From contig CM114274.1 in NCBI GenBank assembly GCA_050084515.1, positions 15,872,001 through 15,936,000 on the forward strand: DNA of 64,000 nucleotides, written 5' to 3'. The notes beneath the pieces are model-generated. The model worked only from the letters and a program-made list of their open reading frames with translations, searched no databases and was not told where the DNA came from. The translations under genes were made by a program, and so were the position numbers. This document shows positions 24,501 through 34,118 of this stretch, piece by piece. Source of the DNA: Blasia pusilla. Lineage: Eukaryota > Marchantiophyta > Marchantiopsida > Blasiales. Numbering within the stretch: position 1 is the stretch's first letter; the number at the start of each line of letters is the position of its first letter.

Positions 24501-24839
24501 TCGATGGCATGGAGAGAGTGATGAGGAGTCGGTGCCAGGATGGCACGCAGCGTCGCCTATTTAGGCATGTTAGCTATGGAGAGCTAGAGTGTGGAGACCC
24601 GATGGCGAGGTCTAGTGGAGAGTCCTGGATCCCGAGGCGGTGAGGACACGACAAGTGGCGAGATATTCATGATGATGGATTAGTCTTAGAGTACCTTCGT
24701 CTTTGGCGGCCTTACGAGCACCATGGATGCTAGAGAGCGGGATCGGATCCTACGGGCGAGGCCAGTTCTGTTTGGGAGGGGACACATGTTTTGAGGTTTG
24801 GGAGGATGGCGAGTACGCAGCGTAGTGCCGCATCCTGAG

Positions 24840-25430
24840 AGCACGACTAGTGCAACATGCCCACGAGGAGTTGGGTCACTTTGGGGTGAAGCGGACGTAT
24901 AGCTTGCTCCGGATTCGATATTGGTGGCGAGGCATGCGGACCGACGTTCGGCGATTTTGTTGCCATGTGCATGGTGTGTGATCGGGTCCGAGCATCGTTC
25001 AATGCTCCGACTCCACGATTGCATCCATTACCGATCATGGATGGGCTTAGGGTATAGATGGAGTTTGGATTTTGTAGGACCTTTGCCCTTGACGGGCGTC
25101 GCGATCGTTATGTGTTGGTGATGGTGAGCACTTCTCGAAGTGGATCGAGTTGGTTGCATTGCGACAAAGCGAGTGAGGGAGTAGCTTATGCCTTCCTTGA
25201 CAAAGTCTTTGAGTCATTATGGCGCGCCGGTGAGGTGTTGATGCAGACCAGGTACCGAGTTTCACGGTGAGTTCCAAGCCTTGTGTGATCGGGCGTTGAT
25301 CGACCACCCACGACGACCGCGAGATCATCCTGGCGGATGGATTAGCGGAGAGAGTTGTGCGAGCGGTGAAGAGGGTTTACGCAAGTATGGCTTGCAGAGA
25401 GGTCACCTAGGAGAGATTGGGACCTCCGAT
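24840..25430 (+). pseudogene. E1 integrase N-terminal and catalytic core, decayed
   Basis: This is a DDE integrase of gypsy type. The HHCC zinc region (HARGVGSLWG.. in shifted frames, with the E2 equivalent HKELGHFGVKRMYSLLQ) is at 24845-25000. GLGYRWSLDFVGPLPLTG with the first catalytic Asp is at 25045-25090. The DQGT-equivalent second Asp is lost by frame change near 25250. Alternate frames are needed throughout. The C-terminal part is intact and listed separately. Confidence 0.7.
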
Positions 25431-26098
25431 TGCCATGGTTGGCGATGGGATCTGATTCAGAGAGAGCATCCTTAGCGTCTTTTTCACCGTACTTGCTACT
25501 TTATGGCCGAGAGCCAGATTTACCTGCGGCCATTCGTCAAGATGTTGTTGAGGTGTTGGACCTTGATGACCCAGATGTATGGGTGCGAGCATGTTCTCAT
25601 AGGGCTGAGTTATTTCGGAGAGTGATGCCCATGGCGTTCGAGAACTTGGCGATTGCACAGCATCGGGATACGTTGAGGTATGCGACTATTCGGGGTGGTG
25701 GTTATCGACCAATTATCCGGAGGTTTCATCAAGGAGATTATGTCTACTTGCAGCAAACGGCACCGATGACGTTGGATGTGACTGCAGGGCGCACTATCCT
25801 GAGAGTGTGGGACATTTTGCCATCGGGTGTTCTCTTGCTGGAGGGACGCGATGGTATGATATGGAAGGACCATGTGCGTAATTGTGCGCCATGTCACCTT
25901 CCTAACATTGATGGTACAGTAGATCCGAGCTTAGCAGTAGTTCCTGCAGGCTTGCGTTGTATGTTGTGTGGTTCTGCCCGTGGTGCGGCCACAATGCTAG
26001 TCTGTGATGGGTGTTCGAGAGGATGGCATATGGCATGTTTGATGCCACCTCTCACTAGGGTTCCTCAGGGACGATGGATGTGTCCCAGATGTATATAG
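25430..26098 (+). CDS. E1 integrase C-terminal region with terminal PHD finger (open frame)
   Basis: A 222-codon open frame forms the C-terminus of the integrase polyprotein; its true start lies upstream in the broken part. It begins with the end of the catalytic domain and a connector (PYLLLYGREPDLPAAIR, VMPMAFENLAIAQHRDTLRY), then an SH3-like module (FHQGDYVYLQQ, GRTILRVWDILPSGVLLLEG). The last 50 residues form a PHD finger: C-x2-C (CMLC), C-x2-C (CDGC), H-x2-C (HMAC), then W-x-C-x2-C (WMCPRC) before the stop at 26096-26098. PHD fingers read the histone H3 tail and its Lys4 state, so this could guide integration as chromodomains do in chromoviruses. No chromodomain is present. The target is inference. 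Confidence 0.8.
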   Translation: MPWLAMGSDSERASLASFSPYLLLYGREPDLPAAIRQDVVEVLDLDDPDVWVRACSHRAELFRRVMPMAFENLAIAQHRDTLRYATIRGGGYRPIIRRFHQGDYVYLQQTAPMTLDVTAGRTILRVWDILPSGVLLLEGRDGMIWKDHVRNCAPCHLPNIDGTVDPSLAVVPAGLRCMLCGSARGAATMLVCDGCSRGWHMACLMPPLTRVPQGRWMCPRCI

Positions 26099-26280
26099 AG
26101 TAGGTAGTTCTACATTCCGACTTGTGTCTGTGACATGGATGAGAAGGAGGCGACTAACGATGGGGCCACATGAGCACCCGGCCTTCTTGCTCTTAGCATC
26201 CGAGAGATGTATGTCATGGTAGGTAGGGATAGATGGCTATTTGGAGTTAGAGGGACCTAACCACCAACTAGGGGAGGCGA

Positions 26281-27052
26281 TTGGAGATATTTTGGTACTT
26301 CTTGTCTCGTTGTTTGGATGCCATGAGTTAGCATGGGATCATGCATGTTTGTGTGTGTATTCGGTGACAACGATGTATGTTGTGTAGCGATGTGTAACGA
26401 TGTGTATGCCCACGACAACTGTCACGTCTTTTAGGATAGATCGATGAGATCTAATAGAGTGCCTTCGTGAGTAGTGGAGGACACGCTTAGTAGGTCGCGC
26501 ATGACTTGCTGAGGCACCGGAAAACCTGAGAGAGCAGGTTTCCCCTTCGTTTCGGCTCATTTGGAGCCATATTGAGTAACTTACTATTTTAGGTAAGTAC
26601 CATTTTGATTATATGATCGACTTTCTATTTTTGGTAAGTGGCCCTTGACCTCCTACATCAGGTCAAGAGCCAAGGAGGTGACTTGGGAGAATAGGTTACC
26701 ATGGAGAGAGCTTGGGAGAGGGGAAGGGTATACCTCAAGGAGAGAGAGCTTGAGAGCTCATCCTCTCTTTGTTGAACCTCTTGGCATGAGGCGGCGGAGC
26801 TATGGTACCTTGCCTTGTGAGTGTAACTCAAGCCTCTCATTAGGAGAGTGGGTTTGGTTTGACATGAGAGAGAGTGCACACCTTTGAGAGCTATAGCGTG
26901 AGATGGTGGAGAGAGAGATTGGATCTTACTTTATTGGAGATATTTTGGTACTTCTTGTCTCGTTGTTTGGATGCCATGAGTTATCATGCGTGTTTGTGTG
27001 TGTGTTTGGTGACAGCGATGTATGTTATGTAGCGATGTGTATGCGCATGACA
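26281..27052 (+). repeat. E1 right terminus: B1-A2-B2 split direct repeat
   Basis: B1 (26281-26419) starts TTGGAGATATTTTGG immediately after the purine tract GGGGAGGCGA and ends ACGACAAC. A2 (26420-26933) starts TGTCACG and repeats A1 of the left end. B2 (26934-27052) starts TTGGAGATATTTTGG again and ends CATGACA. B1 and B2 share order and wording such as CTTGTCTCGTTGTTTGGATGCCATGAG, with small indels. The same B-A-B arrangement ends E0 and E2. Confidence 0.85.
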
Positions 27053-27056
27053 GAAG

Positions 27057-27575
27057 AGAGAAGTACGGACGATAAAGAGAGGATTGCGCAAGTATGGCTT
27101 GCAGTGGGGACAGTTGAGAGAGTGGGACTTACAGTTGCCATGGTTGGCTATGGGTTATTGCTTCAGTCGGCAGACAACCTTGGCAACATTTTGACCATAC
27201 TCTTTGCTCTTTAGGAGGTTTTATCATGGGGATTATGTGTATTTACAGCAAGCGGCACCCACGATGCTATATGTCAGTGGCGGGCGCACGATTCTACATG
27301 TACGCAAGGTGTTACTTGCCGAAGTCCTTGTGTTGGAGGGACAGGATGGTATGGTTTTGAAGGATCATGTGCGCAAATGTGCATCATACCATCTTCCAAA
27401 CTTGGCAGTGGTACTTGTAAGCTTGAGGTGTGTGTTGTGTGGATCTGCGAGGGGTGCAACCACCATGTTTGTATGTGATGGTTGTTCTCGAGGGTGGCAT
27501 ATGTCATTTCTGACCTCCCCCCCCCCTCTTGATGTAGTTCCCGCAGGACGATGGATATGTCTGAGATGTATTTAG
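27057..27575 (+). pseudogene. E0: integrase C-terminus and PHD finger, continuation after the E1 insertion
   Basis: The integrase of E0 resumes at once after E1 with RGLRKYGLQ and LPWLAMGY (27080-27150), in line with the fragment that ends at 16810. An open frame at 27204-27575 carries FYHGDYVYLQQAAPT, an SH3-like part (GRTILHVRKVLLAEVLVLEG) and a PHD finger. In this copy the Cys after the PHD His is replaced (GWHMSFL against GWHMACL in E1), so zinc binding would fail. A run of C residues at 27520 has shifted spacing slightly. It is a relic. Confidence 0.75.
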
Positions 27576-27652
27576 GATAGTAGATCATGTTAGAGAGATG
27601 TGATATCTACTATGTGGAGTTGAGGGGATCCAACTGTCGGATAGGGGGGCGG

Positions 27653-28408
27653 TTGTGTCATCTCGATGTATATAGGTGAGTTGAATTTTGCTACTTGTGT
27701 GGATCTACCCATATGTTGGGCAAGATCAATGTTGTGTGGTGTGGATGTGACCAACGATATGTATTGTGTAGCGATGTGTATGCGCACAACAACTGTCACG
27801 TTTGAGGAGCCGATAAATAGGGATCGATCACGGCGACGGCATAGAGAGTTGGCGGACTATCGTGAGTATAACTTTGTCTTGAGGTGTCAAATGGGGTTGA
27901 GAATAGTTCCGTTATGTCATGAACGTTGTTTCTCACAACTTCCTTTCGGAGTCTTTCACAGCCGAGTGACTTGTTCAACAAGTCATCCGCCCCTAGTAAT
28001 CTGTGCGCGTAGGTTACCAGGAGGGTTGCTATCTTTAGGGGAGGAGCTTTTTGGCTCTTCCCACATCTACATGTAGGAGAGAGATGGCTTTCTCAAGCCA
28101 TCTCTCTCATGTTGGGCCGTTGGAATATCATTATTGCTCGAGTGTGTGAGTTAGGACTGGGTACTAGCGTCTGGATTCCTTCATAGCACATGGTGGACGA
28201 GACTCAATATGCCGATGTAGATTGAGGAGTGGAGTTTTAGGTTGGGTGTGCCATTTTTACTCTTATTTTGTTGTGTGATCTCGATGTATATGTGTGAGTT
28301 GATTTTTGTATTTGTATGGATCTACCTGTATGGCGGGGAAGATCAGTGTTGTATGGTGTGGATGTGACCAGCGATATGTATTGTGTAGCGATGTGTACGC
28401 GCACAACA
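27653..28408 (+). repeat. E0 right terminus: B1-A2-B2 of a divergent subfamily
   Basis: B1 is 27653-27793 (TTGTGTCATCTCGATG to CACAACAAC), A2 is 27794-28270 (TGTCACGTTTGAGG to TCTTATTTTG) and B2 is 28271-28408 (TTGTGTGATCTCGATG to GCACAACA). A purine tract TAGGGGGGCGG precedes B1. The sequence differs clearly from E1's ends except at key positions, but the modular order is identical. A perfect 14-bp stem with 4-nt loop lies at 28077-28108. Confidence 0.8.
28077..28108 (+). promoter_or_regulatory. Perfect hairpin in E0 terminal repeat
   Basis: GAGAGAGATGGCTT and AAGCCATCTCTCTC pair perfectly around TCTC. It lies where other copies have a hairpin just downstream of the TATA box, so it would sit near the 5' end of the element's RNA. 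Confidence 0.6.
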
Positions 28409-29429
28409 AGGGGCTTTTTTCATTTCGGCTTTATAGTTCGTTTCGAGGTTCATGCATATTGTGACAATATGAATCAAAATATTTCAGACATAAAAAAACA
28501 ATATAAGGTGAATTTTTTTATAAAAAATTACGCTTCAACATTTGTATACAAATATTATATTATAGATAAAAGTAAACTTAAATATAACCTACAATATTTA
28601 ACAAATGTGAAATGGAAACGTCATTCTAATGGGCATTGAGACTTAGTTGTAGCCATCTCATTTGAGTCTTTAGAGCCAATTGTATCACCATCACTAAATT
28701 CTCGTAAAACGTTATCTTAAGAATCACGCACAATTAAATGGATATATGTTGCAGGCTTTGAAGAAGGGATGCTATCTTGTGTGGAACATGTATCTCCTTC
28801 TCCCTCATTACATCCAACTAATTATTGTGAAATAAAATAAGGATTCACAACAAGCATGATTAAAATTATAGTTCGTACAATAGTCGTCATTTATCTATGG
28901 GTTTATTTTATCCTTTGGAACATTACTTGTATTTTTAAAAATCGCGATGGAACATAGTCAAGACTTTATATTTGTATCAATTTTACAAAGTTCCCGAGGA
29001 GATTTACCTTTTAAACTAGGGTTTATAGACGTTCAATCCCTATCTTGTTCATGAAGGGGGACATAGAACTCACATCGCTATATTATGTCTCATTGTAAAG
29101 CCTTATACCTATGGGAGAGCTTTGTTGGCTCTTACCATGGGTAAACGGTGAGGGAAAATGGCATTCAAGAACCATCTTATTTGTGTTAGCATTACAACAC
29201 TTCCTCTTGAAAGCTTTAGTAGAAGGTTTAGTGGAGTGGAGTCAGGGTGAAGATGCTTTGATGATCATGTATAATTTTGAGAGTGTCTATGGTCTTATGC
29301 ATCAATGTTATCTTGATTTTATATGAGAAAGATGACAATGGGGCATGGAAATAGTATAAAGTGTGGAGGTAGTCATTTGTCATCCTATGCATATTGCTAT
29401 ACCATCATCCACGCATGCATGCATTCTAC
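28409..29429. other. AT-rich interval without recognised genes
   Basis: Between E0's right end and the next decayed fragment lies mostly AT-rich DNA. Short frames such as 29111-29326 show no domain. It may be the original insertion target of E0 or highly mutated element DNA. Confidence 0.35.
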
Positions 29430-29880
29430 GCCCTCTAGATGTAACTTGAGTTTATGCATTCATGAGATTTGGATTTTTTTTACCTATAGTAAGTCAAGGG
29501 ATTTTATTTGATTGCAAAGCCTCTAACCTTAATCACTAAGGTGGAACACAAGTGATATAGCAAGGAGATGATTAAGAACATTTAAAGCTATGTTGGATCC
29601 ATAAAGTGCGAGTCGGATTCACTATTTTGTGAGTCCATTATGAGTTGGACATTTGCAAAAATTACCCTTATGGTGCAGCTCCTACGGAAAATGTAGTTGT
29701 GTGTCTTCGGTCTCAAGGATCTGGGTACTTTGAAGGGTCCCAATATACATATAGATTTGGCTAGTGATGTGCCAATCTTTTATTGATACCAAATATATTA
29801 TGATATGGAAAGAGCCTCGATTCATAATCGGAATCATTATTTATAGAAGGCAAGAGTGATGGATTATTATGTGAAGGGTA
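29430..29880 (+). pseudogene. Scrambled reverse-transcriptase fragments of a gypsy element
   Basis: Two short homologies are out of order. At 29440-29560 there is a piece resembling the RT connection (VYAFMRF.., then DCKASNLNH where E2 has IAKPLTKV). At 29705-29860 there is the RT entry segment (LKDLGTLKGPNIHIDLASDVPIF, then YDMERASI). Stops are frequent. The fragment ends where the E6 left terminus begins. Confidence 0.5.
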
Positions 29881-30362
29881 TGTCACATCTAAGCAGCCGA
29901 TAGGCCGAGATCTATCGTGAAAATGACGTAGGAGCCAACTAACCATCTTGAGTGTAACTTTGTCCCACGGTGTCGGATGAGGTTGAAAATAGGTCCGTTG
30001 TGTCAAGAACGTTGTTTCTAACAACTTTTATGCTGAGGTCTTTCATAGCCAAGTGACTTCTTGACCAAGTCACCCGCCCCTGGTAAATTGTACGCGTAGG
30101 TTACGAAGAGGATAGCTATTTTTAGGGGAAGAGCCTTTTGGCTCTTCCCAACCCTATATAAGGGAGGAAGATGGCTTTCCCAAGCCATCTTTCTCATGTT
30201 GGGCCTGTGGAGCACCTCTTTTGTATGTGTGTGAGATAGGACTAGGGTGCTAGCGTCCGGATTCCTTGATTGCACAGGGTGGACGAGGCTCGATATGCCG
30301 ATGTAGATTGAGGAATGGAGTTTTAGGCCAGGTGTGTTGTTTTTACTACTATTTATTTTTAC
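29881..30362 (+). repeat. E6 left terminal repeat (A1) of the divergent subfamily
   Basis: It starts TGTCACATCTAAGCAGCCGAT and ends about TATTTTTACA. It matches A2 of E0 (27794-28270) over its length, but no B-type module precedes or follows it, as expected for a left end. It contains two hairpins around a palindromic TATA sequence, given separately. Downstream leader sequence runs into the chromovirus. The body of E6 is not present, unless it was replaced by recombination. Confidence 0.7.
30126..30195 (+). promoter_or_regulatory. TATA box flanked by hairpins in the E6 terminal repeat
   Basis: GGGAAGAGCC (30126-30135), TTTT and GGCTCTTCCC form a perfect 10-bp stem. CCCTATATAAGGG at 30152-30164 holds a TATA box inside a palindrome. 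AGATGGCTT, TCCC and AAGCCATCT form a second stem just downstream. This is the likely core promoter of the element family, with structured RNA at the 5' end. Confidence 0.6.
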
Positions 30363-30714
30363 ATGAGAAAGATTTGGGGGGATTGGTGGGAATTCGTTGT
30401 TTGCAGGTAGGCAAGCGAGTTTCCGCGGTGGGGAGCCCGTGGAGCCCGTGGAGACGTTGTTTGGCGTTTTGTTGGTCATTTTTTTATTCATAAGACCGTG
30501 CGCGGAAGTGCTGTCTGTTTTCTATGGTGCACAAGGATTGGGGATAGTGGAAGAGTGTAGTACGAAGTGGGGCAGTGAGTGTGGCATCGACGGGTGAGCG
30601 GCGCATGGTGAGAACGTTGGTATTCCAGAGGGGGAGAGCACCTTTAGGGCTTGCAATCGCCGAGGGGCTGTCAAGTAAAGGTGGGTAGAGTTAGGTCATA
30701 GCTCACTAGAGTCG
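30363..30714 (+). other. Leader remnant of E6
   Basis: This sequence follows the E6 left repeat and contains the GCGCGGAAGTGCTG motif also found in E1's leader. No coding domain is seen. The exact start of the chromovirus LTR lies somewhere near its right edge. Confidence 0.4.
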
Positions 30715-31006
30715 GACGGAACCAGGGCGCGGAGGCATTTATAGGGCCGTTTCTGGTTTCTGAACCGACTAGAAAGTTTGTCCCAAGTCTTTCAAGACTT
30801 GCCCGTGTTGTAAACCGCGAAACTAGGAAGGTTGAGCTTGATGAGAATCCGAGACGAGAACTCGCAAAGTTAGCCCGCTGATTGATCCATGACCCAACTA
30901 AATAGAGTGCGTGTTTGGATGCATATCAACGTTGAGAGCGTGACCTACTGGACGCACGCTTCCGCAACAAACAAGATTAATGTTCAAGGAGAGTAGGCTC
31001 ACGACA
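30715..31006 (+). repeat. Chromovirus 5' LTR (3' part)
   Basis: From CGGAACC..GCGCGG to CTCACGACA this aligns with 37060-37348, sharing CAAGTCTTTC.AGACTTGCCCGTG and GAGCGTGACCTACTG. Similarity fades upstream of about 30715, so the LTR start is uncertain or truncated. Confidence 0.75.
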
Positions 31007-31008
31007 CG

Positions 31009-31020
31009 TGGTATTAGAGT
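31009..31020 (+). other. Primer-binding site, decayed
   Basis: TGGTATTAGAGT follows the LTR end by two bases. The standard plant gypsy site complementary to initiator Met-tRNA is TGGTATCAGAGC. The two differences are both C to T. Confidence 0.75.
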
Positions 31021-31223
31021 TAATCCTTGATGAGCGCGAACTTGGGGTCGTAGAAGATCTGGACGTTTGGGGAGAACTTAAGGTAGCCGGAAGACCGTGA
31101 CGCCAGAGCAGGAACGCAAGAGGCGAGGAGGAGGTCGGAGAAAGCGAAGACTCGCAAATGGCGATCAAGGGCGAAGAACCGAGGAAACCGTGAGTCAAAG
31201 CAAAAAAGCCGAGAGACGAATCA

Positions 31224-32200
31224 ATGACGGACCGAGAGCCAGAGATCGAAATTGCGACTCTGAAAGTGCCAAGTCTCAGACATGAGGATGTTCCAACCGA
31301 AAATCTTTCCGCGGGACCTTCGGTTCCAAACTCAAACGATTTGGCCTTTTATATCCAAATGATGGGATTGATGAAGGTGATGGCGGACCTGATGGCCGAA
31401 CAGAGTAAAGTGATAATGGAATTCAAGTCAAATGGAGCCTCTAGTTCCGGCAAAAAGCTTTGTAAAACAAATTTTCCTATGCCATTCACAGGAATGGGGC
31501 ATTCTCGGAAAGTGAGCGAGTTTCTAACAAAACTCGAACTTTATTTCGAAGCGCAAAAGGCAGATGAACAACACAAGGTCACGTTTTTGAAGGATCACGC
31601 TCTCCATTGGTGGACGGCTCACCGTAAAGAACATCTAGGCCGTGGGAAAATGTTGAGTTGGGAAGATTTCAAGGAGTTGATTGGGAACCGATTCACTCCA
31701 AAATATCAGGAGTATCGCGATGGCATGGAGGTTGTGAGGTAGCGCCAAAGCATATCCCTTGGCGCTTATGTGCGAGAGTTTAGTGCACTCACGAGTGCAC
31801 TTTCCACGGATGAACATACGAAAAAGGTGATCTTCTTAAGTGGACTCAAACCGAGCGCCAAAAAGGCCCTCTTTTGTATGCCTCACATTCGAGAGACGTG
31901 TGCGGATCTTATGAGGCTAGCAGAGCGGATTGGGGACGATGAAGTCCAACACCAAAAACCCTTTGAGCCAACAAGTTTTTCTAAGTTACCGAAAAACAAA
32001 GGGACATCCAAGAGGGTTTGGAATAGGGGTGAGCGCGACCATGGAGGGTCTCTTGCCCCAGCAGCGAAACGAGTGGAACTCAATGCGAAGCCAAGAGGGC
32101 TACCGTTCACAAAGTCAACAAATGCCAAAGTGATTTGTTACAACTGTGGCAAACCCGGGCATATGGCTAAGTAATGTGTTAGGCCCAAGGTTAGTAAACC
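31224..32200 (+). pseudogene. Chromovirus gag with zinc knuckle
   Basis: This encodes capsid and nucleocapsid. One frame is kept throughout but is cut by TAG at 31740-31742 and TAA at 32172-32174. The capsid part has FPMPFTGMGHSRKVSEFLTKLELYF (from 31478) and HALHWWTAHR. The nucleocapsid ends with the CCHC knuckle CYNCGKPGHMAK-stop-C (32139-32180); the stop falls within the knuckle. The gag size is normal for chromoviruses. Confidence 0.85.
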
Positions 32201-32204
32201 GAGT

Positions 32205-32600
32205 ATGATTGCGTTTGCTGCTAAGCACTTATCGGCGGGAGATCTAGATACATCTCTCCAAGTCACCAAGAGAACGCCCAATTTGGTTTACCTAGGATCC
32301 AAGATCGTTAATCGCGATGTGATGTTGCTCGTTGATACACGTGCTTCGCACTCATTCTTGAGTCTGAGAATCATGAAAACGTTGGGATTGCCAACCACCA
32401 AGGCAGATGAACCCATTAGGGAAGGATTCACGGAAGGCAAGTCCCACCAGACCTCATATCTGGTTTTAGGGCTAGTTGTGGGATGCGGAGTATTTGAGTT
32501 GAAGGAGAATTTCACAGTTTGCGATTTGGACGGAATCGACAGAGTCTTGGGGAACACGTTCTTGGATGCGTATGAGGTGGAACTAAGGCGAAGACCTTGA
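32205..32600 (+). pseudogene. Chromovirus aspartic protease
   Basis: This is in the same frame as gag. The catalytic motif reads LLVDTRASHSFLS near 32328, where DTGA would be expected, so Gly is changed to Arg and activity is lost. The second conserved part, VLGNTFLDAYEV near 32550, matches the usual I-LG-DWL region. A stop at 32598-32600 follows. Confidence 0.8.
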
Positions 32601-32603
32601 AGG

Positions 32604-34118
32604 TTGAGAGTCTTGGTTAACGGCAAACGGACGGATGTCATATTGGTTCGTGAGGTTTCTAGGAAGACGGAGTTGGTGAACGCCATCACGAGGACGAGTT
32701 TGGCCGAGTTAGAGGAAGGATTCCTTTGCTTGATGAGACAAGTAGAGGATGATGCGAGCGCGAGATGCAAAGATCAGAACTCAGCTTCAAGTGGAATCCC
32801 TGAAACACTCAAGAGAGTTGTGAAAGAATTTGGAGATGTGTTGACTAAGGAGCTTCCGACTGAGTTGCCACCACATAGGGCGGTTGATCATAAGATTGAG
32901 GATCTTAACCAACTTCAAAGGCACCATTTAGGTTGAATCAAGAGGAACTTGTTGAGTTGAAGAAACAATTGGGTGAACTCCTAGAGAGGGGTTACATCCG
33001 AACTAGCAATTCACCTTATGGGGCGCCCGTCCTCTTTGTGAAGAAGAAGGATGGGAAGTTGAGACTCTATGATGATTAGCGGGCGCTGAATAAAGTGATG
33101 GTAAGGAACAACTATCCTCTCCCAAGGATGGATGACCTCTTTGATTGATTTTTGAGTGCCAAGTATTTCAGCCGGATTGACCTGAAATCAAGATATTATC
33201 AGATTCGGATTGCCAAAGCGGATGTAGAGAAGACTGCGTGTAGAACGAGATATGGTTCGTTCAAGTTTGTGGTTATGCCTTTTGGTCTTTGTAATGCGCC
33301 TCCGACGTTCATCACTTTGATGAACTCCATCTTTCATAAGGAGACGGATGAGTTTGTGATCATCTACATTGATGATATACTCATCTATTCGAAACACTAG
33401 AGGAGCACGCTCAACATTTGAAGACGGTGTTTGAGAAACTCAGGGTGAACAAGTTATATGCGAATGCGAATAAGAGTGAGTTCGGTTTGACAAAGATCAA
33501 GTTCTTGGGTCATGTGGTTAGCGCACATGGAGTGAGTCAGACATGAAGAAGGTAAGCGAAATTGCCGAATGGGAACCGCCTTCCACTGTGAAGGGGATGA
33601 GGAGGTTCATCGGAGTGGTCCAGTTTTACCAGACATACGTGAAGAACTTTTCGGGAATAGTGAAACCTCTCACGGATTGGACCGCAAAGTTTTCCAACAC
33701 TACATGGACTAAGGAAGTGGATAAAGCATTCAATCGAATCAAAGAGATCCTCTCGCAAGAACCAGTTCTGAAGGTGCCGGAGTTTGACCAACCATTCGAG
33801 GTGCACACGGATGCTATTGATTTCGCGATTGCATGAATGTTGGTGCAAAAAGGAAGACCTATAGCATACGAGAGCAAGAAGCTTAGCAACACCGAAAGGA
33901 GATGGCCCACTCATGAGAAAGAGTTGTTCACGGTGGTTCACTGCTTGAGGAACTTGTGTCACTATTTGGGACTTCACAAGACTCAAGTATTCACCGATAA
34001 CATATCGCTCAAGTATTTTGAGACCCAGGATTGCGTAACACCAAAGCAACTTCGATGGCATAATACCTTGGCGTTGACGAATGTGGAGCTAATCCACGAG
34101 CCAGGAAAGACAATGTGA
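32604..34118 (+). pseudogene. Chromovirus reverse transcriptase and RNase H
   Basis: The N-terminal part is open to 32936, then a frameshift leads to [23 protein letters not shown] near 32990. A TAG follows at RALNKV. The main fragment (33152-33400) has [30 protein letters not shown] and the catalytic YIDDILIYS near 33370. RNase H fragments are at 33543-33836 (VHTDAIDFAIA) and 33837-34118 (PIAYESKKLSNTERRWPTHEKELF, FTDNISLKYF). They are separated by stops and small shifts. Confidence 0.85.

Larger units (their letters stand above)
16811..27052 (+). mobile_element. E1: complete nested Ty3/gypsy-type element with DNMT and PHD domains and split direct repeats
   Basis: A 10.2-kb element inserted into the integrase of E0. 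The 4-bp duplication GAAG flanks it (16807-16810 and 27053-27056), and removing it restores E0's integrase reading. Its ends are TATCACG (for TGTCACG) and CATGACA. Layout: A1 repeat (514 bp), non-coding leader, gag, protease, cytosine DNA methyltransferase, reverse transcriptase, RNase H, integrase, PHD finger, purine tract, then B1-A2-B2. A1 and A2 are both 514 bp and by eye nearly identical, so the copy is fairly recent, yet the coding part has many frameshifts and stops. The order of pol domains and the integrase type place it in Ty3/gypsy. The terminal layout is not that of an LTR element. Confidence 0.85.

Noticed and set aside
25430-26098. PHD-finger frame as an independent host gene
   Set aside because: It continues the integrase reading and recurs at the same place in E0 and E2.
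26281-27052. Reading B1-A2-B2 as an ordinary 770-bp LTR
   Set aside because: Left ends of E1, E5 and E6 have only the A module, and E1's target duplication lies directly outside A1 and B2, so both ends cannot carry the same 770-bp unit.
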